Shown: in pieces, positions 1 through 5,516 of the stretch
Position numbering within the stretch: the first letter of the stretch is position 1
Layout: every line of letters begins with the position of its first letter
NCBI GenBank assembly: GCA_015489255.1
Contig: WGAD01000124.1
Location: forward strand, 1 to 7,649
Direction: 5' to 3'
DNA from: Anaerolineales bacterium
GTDB lineage: Bacteria; Chloroflexota; Anaerolineae; Anaerolineales; Villigracilaceae
Length of the DNA stretch: 7,649 nt
Position numbers and translations under genes: made by a program
The notes under the pieces: model-generated
The model's database searches: none
What the model saw: only the letters and a program-made list of their open reading frames with translations
Told to the model about the DNA's origin: nothing

Positions 1-2
1 CC

Positions 3-848
3 CTGTGGGAACTCTACTTTGCCCCCTCGGTCAGCTATCGCCGCCTTTTCGCCCGCCTCGGGCAGCTGGACGCCCGCCTGGGCGGTCATCTAAGGCGCCT
101 GCTCACCCAAGCCGACAACTCCCTGGGCGACAACTTCCAAATGCACAAAACCAGTATGCTGGAAATAGAAGAAGACGATCTCCTGGGTTTCCACATCTGG
201 TCTACCTACTTGCTGCTCTCTTTCTTCCCTTTCCGCGAGATCGTCGGCGATTATCTGTACTACGATCAGGCCCTGCCCGCCAATCGCCGCCGCGCCGATA
301 TGGCCTATTACCATCAGGCCATTCAGCGGCACGTCTTCGCCCACGGTGGCCGCCGCTACCTGTCCAAAAGCCCCAGCAACACGCCCAAGATCCGCTCCCT
401 GCTGGAAATCTTCCCGGACGCCCGCTTCATCTGCCTGGTGCGACGCCCGCAAGAGGTGGTGCCTTCTGCCGTTAGCCTGTTCAGCGAAAACTTGCACCTC
501 TTCGCCGATCCGCGCGAGAAATATGTGTTGCAAGACCTGGCCCTGGAGCAGGCCGAGGCCTGGTACAACTACGCTTACGAGACGCTGGCCACACTGCCGC
601 CGCAGCAGCGGCTGACGATCTGCTACGACGACCTGGTGCGCGATCCGCGCGGGACGGTGGAGAAGATTTACGCCCATTTCGGCTGGGAGCTCAGCCCCTC
701 CTACCGCCGCACCCTCAACGCGGAGCATGAAAAAGCCCGCGGTTTCCGGCGACGTTACACTTACTCGCTGGAATCTGTCGGCCTGGAGGCAGAAGAAATC
801 GCCCGCCGCCTGGCGCCTCTCTGGCGACGTTACCGCTGCCCCGAATAA
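3..848 (+). CDS. Sulfotransferase family protein (5'-truncated by window edge)
   Basis: The frame is open from the first complete codon at position 3 to TAA at 846-848 (281 residues visible), so the gene begins upstream of the window; internal Met codons such as the one at 141 are not the start. The visible part resembles PAPS-dependent sulfotransferases of the Sulfotransfer_3 type, which move a sulfuryl group from PAPS to a hydroxyl or amine. Near the left end is a WELYFAPS segment. A KSPSNTPKIRSLLEIFPDARF stretch starts at about visible residue 122. The 3'-phosphate-binding region follows, with Arg147 and Ser155 in RRPQEVVPS spaced as in the family. The C-terminus has the usual basic RRRYTYSLESVGL segment. 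The 5'-phosphosulfate-binding loop expected near the N-terminus would lie outside the window, so activity cannot be judged. The acceptor (lipid, glycan or small molecule) is unknown. The family assignment is solid and the substrate is not inferable. Confidence 0.85.
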   Translation: MWELYFAPSVSYRRLFARLGQLDARLGGHLRRLLTQADNSLGDNFQMHKTSMLEIEEDDLLGFHIWSTYLLLSFFPFREIVGDYLYYDQALPANRRRADMAYYHQAIQRHVFAHGGRRYLSKSPSNTPKIRSLLEIFPDARFICLVRRPQEVVPSAVSLFSENLHLFADPREKYVLQDLALEQAEAWYNYAYETLATLPPQQRLTICYDDLVRDPRGTVEKIYAHFGWELSPSYRRTLNAEHEKARGFRRRYTYSLESVGLEAEEIARRLAPLWRRYRCPE

Positions 849-853
849 CGACG

Positions 854-882
854 AAAAGAGCGTGCACGAGGCACGCTCTTTT
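854..882. terminator. Bidirectional intrinsic terminator between convergent genes
   Basis: A perfect 12-bp inverted repeat has its left arm at 854-865 (AAAAGAGCGTGC) and its right arm at 871-882, with a 5-nt loop at 866-870. The arms end in A4 on the left and T4 on the right, so transcripts from either strand get a GC-rich stem followed by U residues. It starts 5 nt after the sulfotransferase stop and lies 29 nt beyond the stop of the minus-strand secreted-protein gene. This is where a shared terminator for converging transcripts is expected. Confidence 0.85.
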
Positions 883-911
883 CACACTTGCATTGTGAGG
901 AGGAAGGTTAC

Positions 912-1469
912 TCAGGGGCGATTCTGCGACCCGTAAGCGCCGCCCATGGGGAAACCGGAACCCGTGCAGTCACCGAACCCACCGGCGCCCATTTGTCCGC
1001 CGCGCGCGCCACGATAGGCGCCGTCCGTCATACCGCCGTAACCATAGGCGCCGCCCATCATGCCGCCGTAACCATAGGCGCCGCCCATGTGTTGCTCCAT
1101 CCACTCATACTGTTCAGCCGTCATGAAGCCGTTGTCCACCATCCACTGCCACGACTGGGCGCGGAAGTCCTGCATCAGGGCGTAGATGTCCTCCTGGGAA
1201 AAGCCGGCTTCCGCCAGGATGCTGAACATCGTTTCGCCGCTATCCAGGCGGGCTTCTATCTCCGCCGGAGCCACGCCCAGGGTGTCGGCCAGCAGGCTGA
1301 CCATTTCATCGTGCATGAAGCCATCGGCGCTGCCCGTCAGGCCACGCCCGCCGAAGGGAACCTCGGGGCGATTGGCAGGCGGTTCGCCGCCGTGCGCCAG
1401 CGCGGGGACGACCGAAAAGGCCGCCAGAGCCAGAGCCAGAACCAGAACCAGCATTTTCTTGTTTTTCAT
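912..1469 (-). CDS. Small secreted protein with Gly/Tyr/Met-rich repeat tail
   Basis: The start is ATG at 1469-1467 (185 residues). AAAAGGAG at 1484-1477 sits 7 nt upstream, and the protein then opens directly with a signal peptide; an in-frame ATG 33 nt further upstream has no such support. Residues 1-25 form a classical Sec signal: Lys at 2, 4 and 5, a Leu/Val/Ala core, and PALA before His26, a likely signal-peptidase I site. Residues about 50-127 look helical and acidic, with an LADTLGVAPAEIEARLDSGE segment reminiscent of short helical repeats in secreted bacterial proteins. Residues 128-185 are a Gly/Tyr/Met-rich low-complexity tail with two perfect copies of MGGAYGYGGM (128-137, 138-147), a decayed third and one Cys (168). 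I do not recognise a named family. An extracellular or cell-surface structural or metal-interacting role is possible, but nothing in the sequence decides it. It is monocistronic between two terminators. Confidence 0.8.
   Translation of the reverse strand: MKNKKMLVLVLALALAAFSVVPALAHGGEPPANRPEVPFGGRGLTGSADGFMHDEMVSLLADTLGVAPAEIEARLDSGETMFSILAEAGFSQEDIYALMQDFRAQSWQWMVDNGFMTAEQYEWMEQHMGGAYGYGGMMGGAYGYGGMTDGAYRGARGGQMGAGGFGDCTGSGFPMGGAYGSQNRP
1029..1088 (-). repeat. 30-bp tandem duplication in the secreted-protein gene
   Basis: Two adjacent 30-bp units, 1029-1058 and 1059-1088, each encode MGGAYGYGGM on the minus strand. They differ at a single base (a GGT versus GGC glycine codon), so the duplication is recent or homogenised. 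A degenerate further copy (DGAY region, about 1011-1028) and an MGGAYG match near 931-948 suggest earlier expansion of the same unit. Confidence 0.9.
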
Positions 1470-1515
1470 CGTTACGCTCCTTTTCAAAGAGTGGGTTTTC
1501 ATTTACGCCCCTATC

Positions 1516-1543
1516 TTACAGGCTCTCTTTAAACGTTCTGTAA
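1516..1543. promoter_or_regulatory. Inverted repeat TTACAG-N16-CTGTAA upstream of secreted-protein gene
   Basis: Perfect 6-bp arms at 1516-1521 and 1538-1543 are separated by 16 nt that include TTTAAA at 1528-1533. The element lies 47-74 nt upstream of the ATG of the minus-strand secreted-protein gene, in its probable promoter area. A dimeric regulator binding two half-sites is one reading. No regulator gene is adjacent, and six-base arms can arise by chance. Confidence 0.3.
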
Positions 1544-1555
1544 AGCCGCCGTCAA
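1527..1555 (-). promoter_or_regulatory. Weak candidate promoter for the secreted-protein gene
   Basis: On the minus strand TTGACG (1555-1550) is a good -35 match. Seventeen nucleotides later there is only TTAAAG (1532-1527), a poor -10. An alternative -10, TAAGAT at 1518-1513, lacks a well-spaced -35. A promoter must lie in this 1470-1576 interval because a terminator closes the upstream gene at 1577-1611, but the exact elements are uncertain. Confidence 0.3.
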
Positions 1556-1576
1556 GATTCCGTGTAGATTTCCCCC

Positions 1577-1611
1577 AAAAGAAAACAGGGCGGCCCCAAA
1601 AGACCGCCCTG
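1577..1611 (-). terminator. Intrinsic terminator of the GltD-like gene
   Basis: Read on the minus strand, an 8-bp GC-rich stem (CAGGGCGG and CCGCCCTG, at 1586-1593 and 1604-1611) with a 10-nt loop is followed by TTTTCTTTT (1585-1577). It lies 18 nt beyond the TGA of the GltD-like gene and separates it from the secreted-protein gene downstream. Confidence 0.85.
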
Positions 1612-1629
1612 CTTGTGAAGACAACAAGC

Positions 1630-3075
1630 TCAAGATTTGGACCGCAGATATTCATCGATCGCCCAAGCCGCCTTGCGCCCGCCAACCATGGCCGTGACCA
1701 CCAGATCCGGCCCGGTGACGGCATCGCCGCCGGCAAAAACGCCTTCGCGCGTGGTGCGGCCCGTCTCCGGATCCACCACCTTGATCAACCCCCATTTGTG
1801 GGTTTCCAGGTCGGGCGTCGTCTTGCCAATGGTCGGATCGGGCCAGTAGCCGATCGCCAGTACGGCGATATCTGCCGGAATGACGAAATTCGACCCTTCG
1901 ATCGGCTTCGGGCGACGACGGCCATCGGGGCCGGGTTCGCCCAGTTTCATCTTCACACATTCCACGCCAGAGAGTTTGCCATCTTCGCCGGCAATGAAAC
2001 GCACAGGCTGGGTCAGGAATTGATATTCCGCGCCCTCTTCGCGCGCCATGTTGCGGTCTTTGGCGCCGCCGGGCATTTCCGCTTCGGTGCGGCGATAGAT
2101 GCAGGTGACCTCGGCGGCCTTCATGCGCACAGAAGAGCGCAGGCAGTCTGCCGCCGTATCGCCACCGCCGATCACCACCACGCGCTTGCCTTCCACCTCC
2201 AGCGGCTTGCCTTTCAATTCTTCGGGCAGGTAATCGGGAGCCACGTTGGCGCGGATCAGGTATTCGGTTGCCTCATAGACGCCCGGCAGGTCTTCGCCTT
2301 CTACTTCCATCTTGGCATCGATGCCGGTGCCAACGCCAATGAAAACGGCGTCGAACCCTTCGGCAAACAAATCGTCAATCGTCTTGTCTTTGCCGATGTA
2401 CGTATTGCCGACAAACTCGACGCCCATGGCTTCCAAATCTTTCCAGCGACGGAAGACGACTTCCTTGTCCAGTTTGAAATTGGGGATGCCGTAAGTCAAA
2501 AGGCCGCCGGGGGCCGGTTTGGCATCGAAAATCGTGACCGCATGGCCGCGCTGCCGCAACTGATCGGCGCACGCCAGCCCGGCCGGGCCGGCGCCGATGA
2601 CTGCCACCTTCTTGCCCGTATCGGGGGCGATCTCCGGCACATAGGGGTCGTGTTCCCGTTCCCAATCGAGCACAAAGACTTCCAGCTCGCCGGTCAGCAC
2701 GGGCTGATCGTCATGGTTGAGGACGCAGGCGCCCTCGCACAATTGTTCGTGGGGGCACACGCGGCCACAGATCTCCGGCAGCGAAGAAGTCTTGTGGTAA
2801 ATCATGGCGGCTTCCTTGAAGCGTCCCTGCTCGATCAACCACATCGCCGAGGGGATGTCGTTGTGCGTCGGACATCCCTGCATACAGGGCGCTGGATCGG
2901 GGCAATGAATACAACGGGAAGCCTGCGCCATCGCCGTCTCAGCATCAAAAGGAATAATAACCGGTTTGAAATCGCAAACGCGTTCTTTAGGCGGGCGCAA
3001 TTCCAGTTCTATGAAAGGCTTGTTGGCACGTTCCTTACGGTTGATCGCCAGAAATTCGCTGGGGACTGCCTGCAT
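1630..3075 (-). CDS. GltD-like NAD(P)H-dependent FAD/Fe-S oxidoreductase (glutamate synthase small-subunit family)
   Basis: This 481-residue protein has the normal length and layout of the glutamate synthase beta-subunit family. Eight N-terminal cysteines form two groups, C55-x2-C58-x5-C64-x3-C68 and C103/C107/C113/C117 (ICGRVCPHEQLCEGAC), the arrangement that binds two [4Fe-4S] clusters. A GAGPAG dinucleotide-binding loop for FAD lies at 161-166 and a second Rossmann motif, GGGDTA, for NAD(P)H at 303-308. The C-terminal FAD-contacting GVFAGGDAVTGPD is at about 445-457. In GltBD the subunit passes electrons from NADPH to the large subunit, which makes glutamate. No large subunit is in view, so it may pair with a distant GltB or serve another electron-transfer partner, as stand-alone homologues do. 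The start is ATG at 3075-3073, with AGGAGG at 3090-3085 nine nt upstream. It appears monocistronic. Family call is firm; naming it gltD would overstate the physiology. Confidence 0.9.
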   Translation of the reverse strand: MQAVPSEFLAINRKERANKPFIELELRPPKERVCDFKPVIIPFDAETAMAQASRCIHCPDPAPCMQGCPTHNDIPSAMWLIEQGRFKEAAMIYHKTSSLPEICGRVCPHEQLCEGACVLNHDDQPVLTGELEVFVLDWEREHDPYVPEIAPDTGKKVAVIGAGPAGLACADQLRQRGHAVTIFDAKPAPGGLLTYGIPNFKLDKEVVFRRWKDLEAMGVEFVGNTYIGKDKTIDDLFAEGFDAVFIGVGTGIDAKMEVEGEDLPGVYEATEYLIRANVAPDYLPEELKGKPLEVEGKRVVVIGGGDTAADCLRSSVRMKAAEVTCIYRRTEAEMPGGAKDRNMAREEGAEYQFLTQPVRFIAGEDGKLSGVECVKMKLGEPGPDGRRRPKPIEGSNFVIPADIAVLAIGYWPDPTIGKTTPDLETHKWGLIKVVDPETGRTTREGVFAGGDAVTGPDLVVTAMVGGRKAAWAIDEYLRSKS

Positions 3076-3123
3076 AAAAAACCGCCTCCTGTCTCCTTGA
3101 GGTTCATTAAGCGGGCTAATTTT

Positions 3124-3151
3124 ACTATAAAGATGCGGCTTTTGGCGTCAT
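3124..3151 (-). promoter_or_regulatory. Candidate promoter of the GltD-like gene
   Basis: On the minus strand ATGACG (3151-3146; four of six match TTGACA) is followed after 16 nt by TATAGT (3129-3124; five of six match TATAAT). Transcription would start near 3117, giving a leader of about 40 nt that contains the AGGAGG site. The -35 box overlaps a CGTCA/TGACG inverted repeat. Confidence 0.5.
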
Positions 3152-3171
3152 TTATTGACGGGATAATCGTC
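3146..3171. promoter_or_regulatory. Alternating CGTC/GACG half-sites over the GltD-like promoter
   Basis: CGTCA (3146-3150) and TGACG (3156-3160) form an inverted repeat with a 5-nt spacer. GACG (3157-3160) pairs again with CGTC (3168-3171) across 7 nt. The cluster covers the -35 region of the leftward promoter, a position where an activator or repressor could act. The arms are only four or five bases, so this is tentative. Confidence 0.25.
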
Positions 3172-3197
3172 TTAACCATTCAATTTGCGCCCCATTG

Positions 3198-3223
3198 CAG
3201 CGTTGAGGCCGCCTGCAACGCTG
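3198..3223. repeat. Stable intergenic hairpin
   Basis: Perfect 8-bp arms CAGCGTTG (3198-3205) and CAACGCTG (3216-3223) can be extended by AGG (3206-3208) pairing with CCT (3212-3214), leaving one bulged G (3215) and a 3-nt loop. Neither strand has a T-run after the stem, so it is not a typical terminator. It lies between the two divergent promoters, about 140 bp upstream of the rightward -35 box. Function unknown: it could be an operator, a REP-like element or chance. Confidence 0.5.
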
Positions 3224-3365
3224 ATCGGATGGAGGAGCAAAGGCAGTGTCTTTTCCCGCCCGCAACACCACGGCATGCCTGCCAGCCGCCGAAGGCTGCT
3301 TTGCCATTGTTGATTTCGACCGCCCTTCCCGTGCCCTTTGCTGGCACTCGTGCCCGCTCTCAACC

Positions 3366-3393
3366 TTGACGCCGCCTGTAAAGCACATATAAT
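3366..3393 (+). promoter_or_regulatory. Near-consensus sigma-70-type promoter of the exporter cluster
   Basis: TTGACG at 3366-3371 (five of six to TTGACA) is followed after 16 nt by a perfect TATAAT at 3388-3393. Initiation near 3400 would give a leader of about 35 nt ending in the AAAGGAG site at 3422-3428. A near-palindrome, AACAAGTGTT at 3395-3404, covers the expected start site and could be an operator, but this is weak. No other comparably good promoter is visible before the following genes. Confidence 0.75.
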
Positions 3394-3434
3394 AAACAAG
3401 TGTTAACTATTTAGCGAGATTAAAGGAGCGCCCC

Positions 3435-4826
3435 ATGCCAAAATCCCTGCGCAATCTGCTGATCGGGCTGCTCGTTCTGGCCTTGCTGGCAGCCTTCTGG
3501 CGCTTTCGCGTCGGCACAGAAGCCGCCCCCGCTGACGAGTATCAGACATATACCCTCGCCCGCGGCACGCTGACCGCCCAGGTCGGAGCGACCGGCACCG
3601 TACGCGCAGCGCAGACCGCCGAACTCGCCTGGCAGACCAGCGGCCGGGTGGCAGAGGTCTTCGTCCAGGTCGGCGATCGCGTCACCGCCGGGCAACCCCT
3701 AGCCGAACTGGCCGCCGATTCCGTCGCGCAAAGCATCATCCTGGCGAAATCCGACCTGGTCGATGCGCGGCGCGCGCTGGCCGATCTGCTTCAGTCCGAT
3801 CTGGCCCGCGCCCAGGCGCAGCTCAACCTGGTCAACGCCCAACGGGCGCTGGAGGATGCGCGCAAAAAGGCCGAAGCCGTCAATTACCCCCGCGCCAGCC
3901 AAGATTTGATCGACAGCACCCGCGCCCAGCTCGACCTGGCCGAGGCCAACCTGACCCGCGCCGAAGAAATCTACCGCGCCTACGCCGACCGTCCCGACGG
4001 CGACGAAAAGAAAGCCCAGGCGCTGCTCAACCTGACCTCCGCCCGCCAGGAGCGCGACCGCCTGCGCGGACTCCTCAGCTGGTACCTCGGCGAATACGAC
4101 GACCTGGACATCGCCGAGCGCCAGGCCAATCTGGCCCTGGCCCAGGCCCGTTACGACGACGCCCTCCGCGAGTGGGAACGCCTGAAAGACGGCCCCACCG
4201 AGGACGACATCGCCGCCGCCCAGGCGCGCATTGATGCCGCCCAGGCCATGCTCAACCTGGCCCGTACGCTAGCGCCCTTCGATGGCGTTGTCACCGTTGT
4301 TTCCACCCAGCCCGGTGACCTGGTGAACGCCGGTTCGCCTGCCTTTCGCCTGGACGACCTCAGCCGCTTGCTGGTGGACGTCACCATCCCCGAAGTGGAC
4401 ATCAACAGCATCCAGGAGGGCCAACCCGTCACTCTGACGTTTGACGCCATCCTCGACCAGACCTACCACGGCACAGTGGTAGAAGTCGGACAGGTGGGCA
4501 TCGTACAGCAAGGGGTGACCGGCTTCAATATCACCATCGAGCTCCAGGACGCCGACGAACACATCCGCCCGGGCATGACCGCCGCTGTCAACATCCTGGT
4601 GCGCGAAATTCAAGACGCCCTCCTCATCCCCAACCGCGCTGTCCGCGTGCTCGACGGACGCCGAGTCGCCTATAAACTCTATCCAGATGGTACGCTGGAA
4701 CCGGTGGAGATCCGCCTGGGCGCCTCCTCCGACAGCATGAGTGTCCTCCTGAACGACACCTTGCGCCCCGGAGACGTCATCGTCCTCAATCCGCCTTCTC
4801 CGAGCAACACCTTCCTGGGGCGCTGA
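3435..4826 (+). CDS. MacA/HlyD-type periplasmic adaptor (membrane fusion) subunit
   Basis: This 463-residue adaptor would link an ABC exporter to its extracytoplasmic partner or substrate. The start ATG has AAAGGAG (3422-3428) six nt upstream. Residues 8-22 are a single N-terminal membrane anchor with no lipobox Cys. The first biotinyl-lipoyl half is at about 70-92 (GRVAEVFVQVGDRVTAGQPL). A long Ala/Leu/Arg/Glu-rich helical hairpin, probably coiled coil, spans about 95-278. The second lipoyl half is at about 280-310 (APFDGVVTVVSTQPGDLVNAG), then a beta-barrel and membrane-proximal part to the C-terminus. Its stop is 3 nt before the ATPase start, so translation is probably coupled. The ATPase and FtsX-like permease that follow make this a MacAB-like system rather than an RND pump. 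In a single-membrane organism the adaptor would work without a TolC-type channel. Substrate unknown; antibiotics, lipids and peptides are family possibilities only. Confidence 0.88.
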   Translation: MPKSLRNLLIGLLVLALLAAFWRFRVGTEAAPADEYQTYTLARGTLTAQVGATGTVRAAQTAELAWQTSGRVAEVFVQVGDRVTAGQPLAELAADSVAQSIILAKSDLVDARRALADLLQSDLARAQAQLNLVNAQRALEDARKKAEAVNYPRASQDLIDSTRAQLDLAEANLTRAEEIYRAYADRPDGDEKKAQALLNLTSARQERDRLRGLLSWYLGEYDDLDIAERQANLALAQARYDDALREWERLKDGPTEDDIAAAQARIDAAQAMLNLARTLAPFDGVVTVVSTQPGDLVNAGSPAFRLDDLSRLLVDVTIPEVDINSIQEGQPVTLTFDAILDQTYHGTVVEVGQVGIVQQGVTGFNITIELQDADEHIRPGMTAAVNILVREIQDALLIPNRAVRVLDGRRVAYKLYPDGTLEPVEIRLGASSDSMSVLLNDTLRPGDVIVLNPPSPSNTFLGR

Positions 4827-4829
4827 CCG

Positions 4830-5516
4830 ATGAGTGACGATGTCATCATCGCCCGCAACCTGACCAAGGTGTATCAGATGGGCGCGGTAGAGGTCCACGC
4901 CCTGCGCGGCGTCTCGCTGACTATTCTCCGCGGCGAAGTGGTGGCCATCATCGGCCCTTCCGGCTCGGGCAAATCAACCCTGATGAACATCCTCGGCTGC
5001 CTGGACAAACCCACCGCCGGCGAATACCTCCTCGACGGCGAACCGGTCGCCAGCCTGGACGACGATCAACTGGCACACATCCGCAACCGCAAGGTGGGTT
5101 TCGTCTTCCAGAGCTTCAACCTCTTGCCGCGCGCCACCGCCCTTTCCAACGTCGAACTGCCGTTGCGCTACGCCGGGCTTGCCAGCGCCCGCGAGCGGCG
5201 TGAGCGCGCCCGCCAGGCGCTGGAAGCCGTCGGCCTGGGAGACCGAATCCACCACCGCCCGACGGAGCTTTCCGGCGGACAGCAACAGCGGGTGGCGATC
5301 GCCCGCGCCCTGGTCAACCGCCCCTCCATCATCATGGCCGATGAACCCACCGGCAACCTCGATTCCCGCGTCGGGCAGGAGATTATGGACCTCTTGCTAG
5401 CCCTCAACCGCGAACAAGGCGTGACGCTCATCCTCGTCACCCACGATCCCAACATCGCCGCCCAGGCCGAACGCATCATCCGCCTGAAAGATGGAAACAT
5501 CGTGGAGGCCCTATGA
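4830..5516 (+). CDS. MacB/LolD-type ABC transporter ATP-binding protein
   Basis: This 228-residue stand-alone nucleotide-binding subunit powers the neighbouring permease on the cytoplasmic face. All core motifs are intact: Walker [10 protein letters not shown] at 42-50, the Q-loop Gln at 94 (VFQSFNLLP), signature LSGGQQQR at 147-154, Walker B IIMADE at 167-172 with catalytic Glu172, the D-loop NLDS at 176-179 and the switch His205 in VTHDP. Sequence and length fit the MacB/LolD/FtsE branch. The start ATG lies 3 nt after the adaptor stop; upstream Shine-Dalgarno matching is weak, so it is probably translated by coupling. It overlaps the permease gene by 4 nt (ATGA at 5513-5516). In Proteobacterial MacB this domain is fused to the permease; here the two are separate, a common arrangement elsewhere. 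Confidence 0.93.
   Translation: MSDDVIIARNLTKVYQMGAVEVHALRGVSLTILRGEVVAIIGPSGSGKSTLMNILGCLDKPTAGEYLLDGEPVASLDDDQLAHIRNRKVGFVFQSFNLLPRATALSNVELPLRYAGLASARERRERARQALEAVGLGDRIHHRPTELSGGQQQRVAIARALVNRPSIIMADEPTGNLDSRVGQEIMDLLLALNREQGVTLILVTHDPNIAAQAERIIRLKDGNIVEAL

Larger units (their letters stand above)
3076..3434. other. Divergent intergenic region with promoters and hairpins, no gene recognised
   Basis: These 359 bp separate the minus-strand GltD-like gene from the plus-strand exporter cluster. The edges hold the two promoters and ribosome-binding sites. The middle (about 3172-3360) holds several inverted repeats: 3198-3223, CAGCC/GGCTG at 3283-3287 and 3294-3298, GTGCC/GGCAC at 3331-3335 and 3343-3347, and the palindrome GGCATGCC at 3272-3279. 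Short minus-strand open frames here have no recognisable domain and no convincing ribosome-binding site, so I call none of them. Confidence 0.6.

Noticed and set aside
749..833. Repeated GGCGACGTTAC at about 748-758 and 822-832 in the sulfotransferase gene
   Set aside because: Both copies encode Arg-Arg-Tyr in the same frame with common codons. Two copies of an 11-mer within a coding region are explained by the similar local peptide and do not indicate a repeat element.
141..848. Sulfotransferase starting at the internal ATG at 141
   Set aside because: The same frame continues upstream to the window edge with family-like sequence (WELYFAPS), so this Met is internal and the gene is truncated by the window.
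888..1532. Plus-strand frame with TIGAAHHAAVTIGAAH-type repeats
   Set aside because: The apparent protein repeat is the antisense reading of the 30-bp tandem duplication inside the minus-strand secreted-protein gene, which has a signal peptide and ribosome-binding site while this frame has neither.
1186..3369. A 727-codon open frame on the plus strand opposite the secreted-protein and GltD-like genes
   Set aside because: It runs antisense through two well-supported minus-strand genes, crosses their terminators and the divergent promoter region, and has no recognisable domain or ribosome-binding site. Long stop-free antisense frames are expected opposite GC-rich genes with strong codon bias.
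3152..3399. Two overlapping minus-strand frames of 75-78 codons in the divergent intergenic region
   Set aside because: They overlap each other in different frames, match no domain I recognise, lack a convincing ribosome-binding site and would run through the strong rightward promoter.
4269..4898. 209-codon minus-strand frame across the adaptor/ATPase junction
   Set aside because: It is antisense to two genes with complete motif sets, has no domain or start signals of its own, and its composition is explained by codon bias of the plus-strand genes.
3674..5302. GCGATCGC octamers (HIP1-like) near 3674 and 5295
   Set aside because: Only a few copies are seen, all within GC-rich coding sequence. 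That is too few to claim the high enrichment that defines HIP1-type elements.
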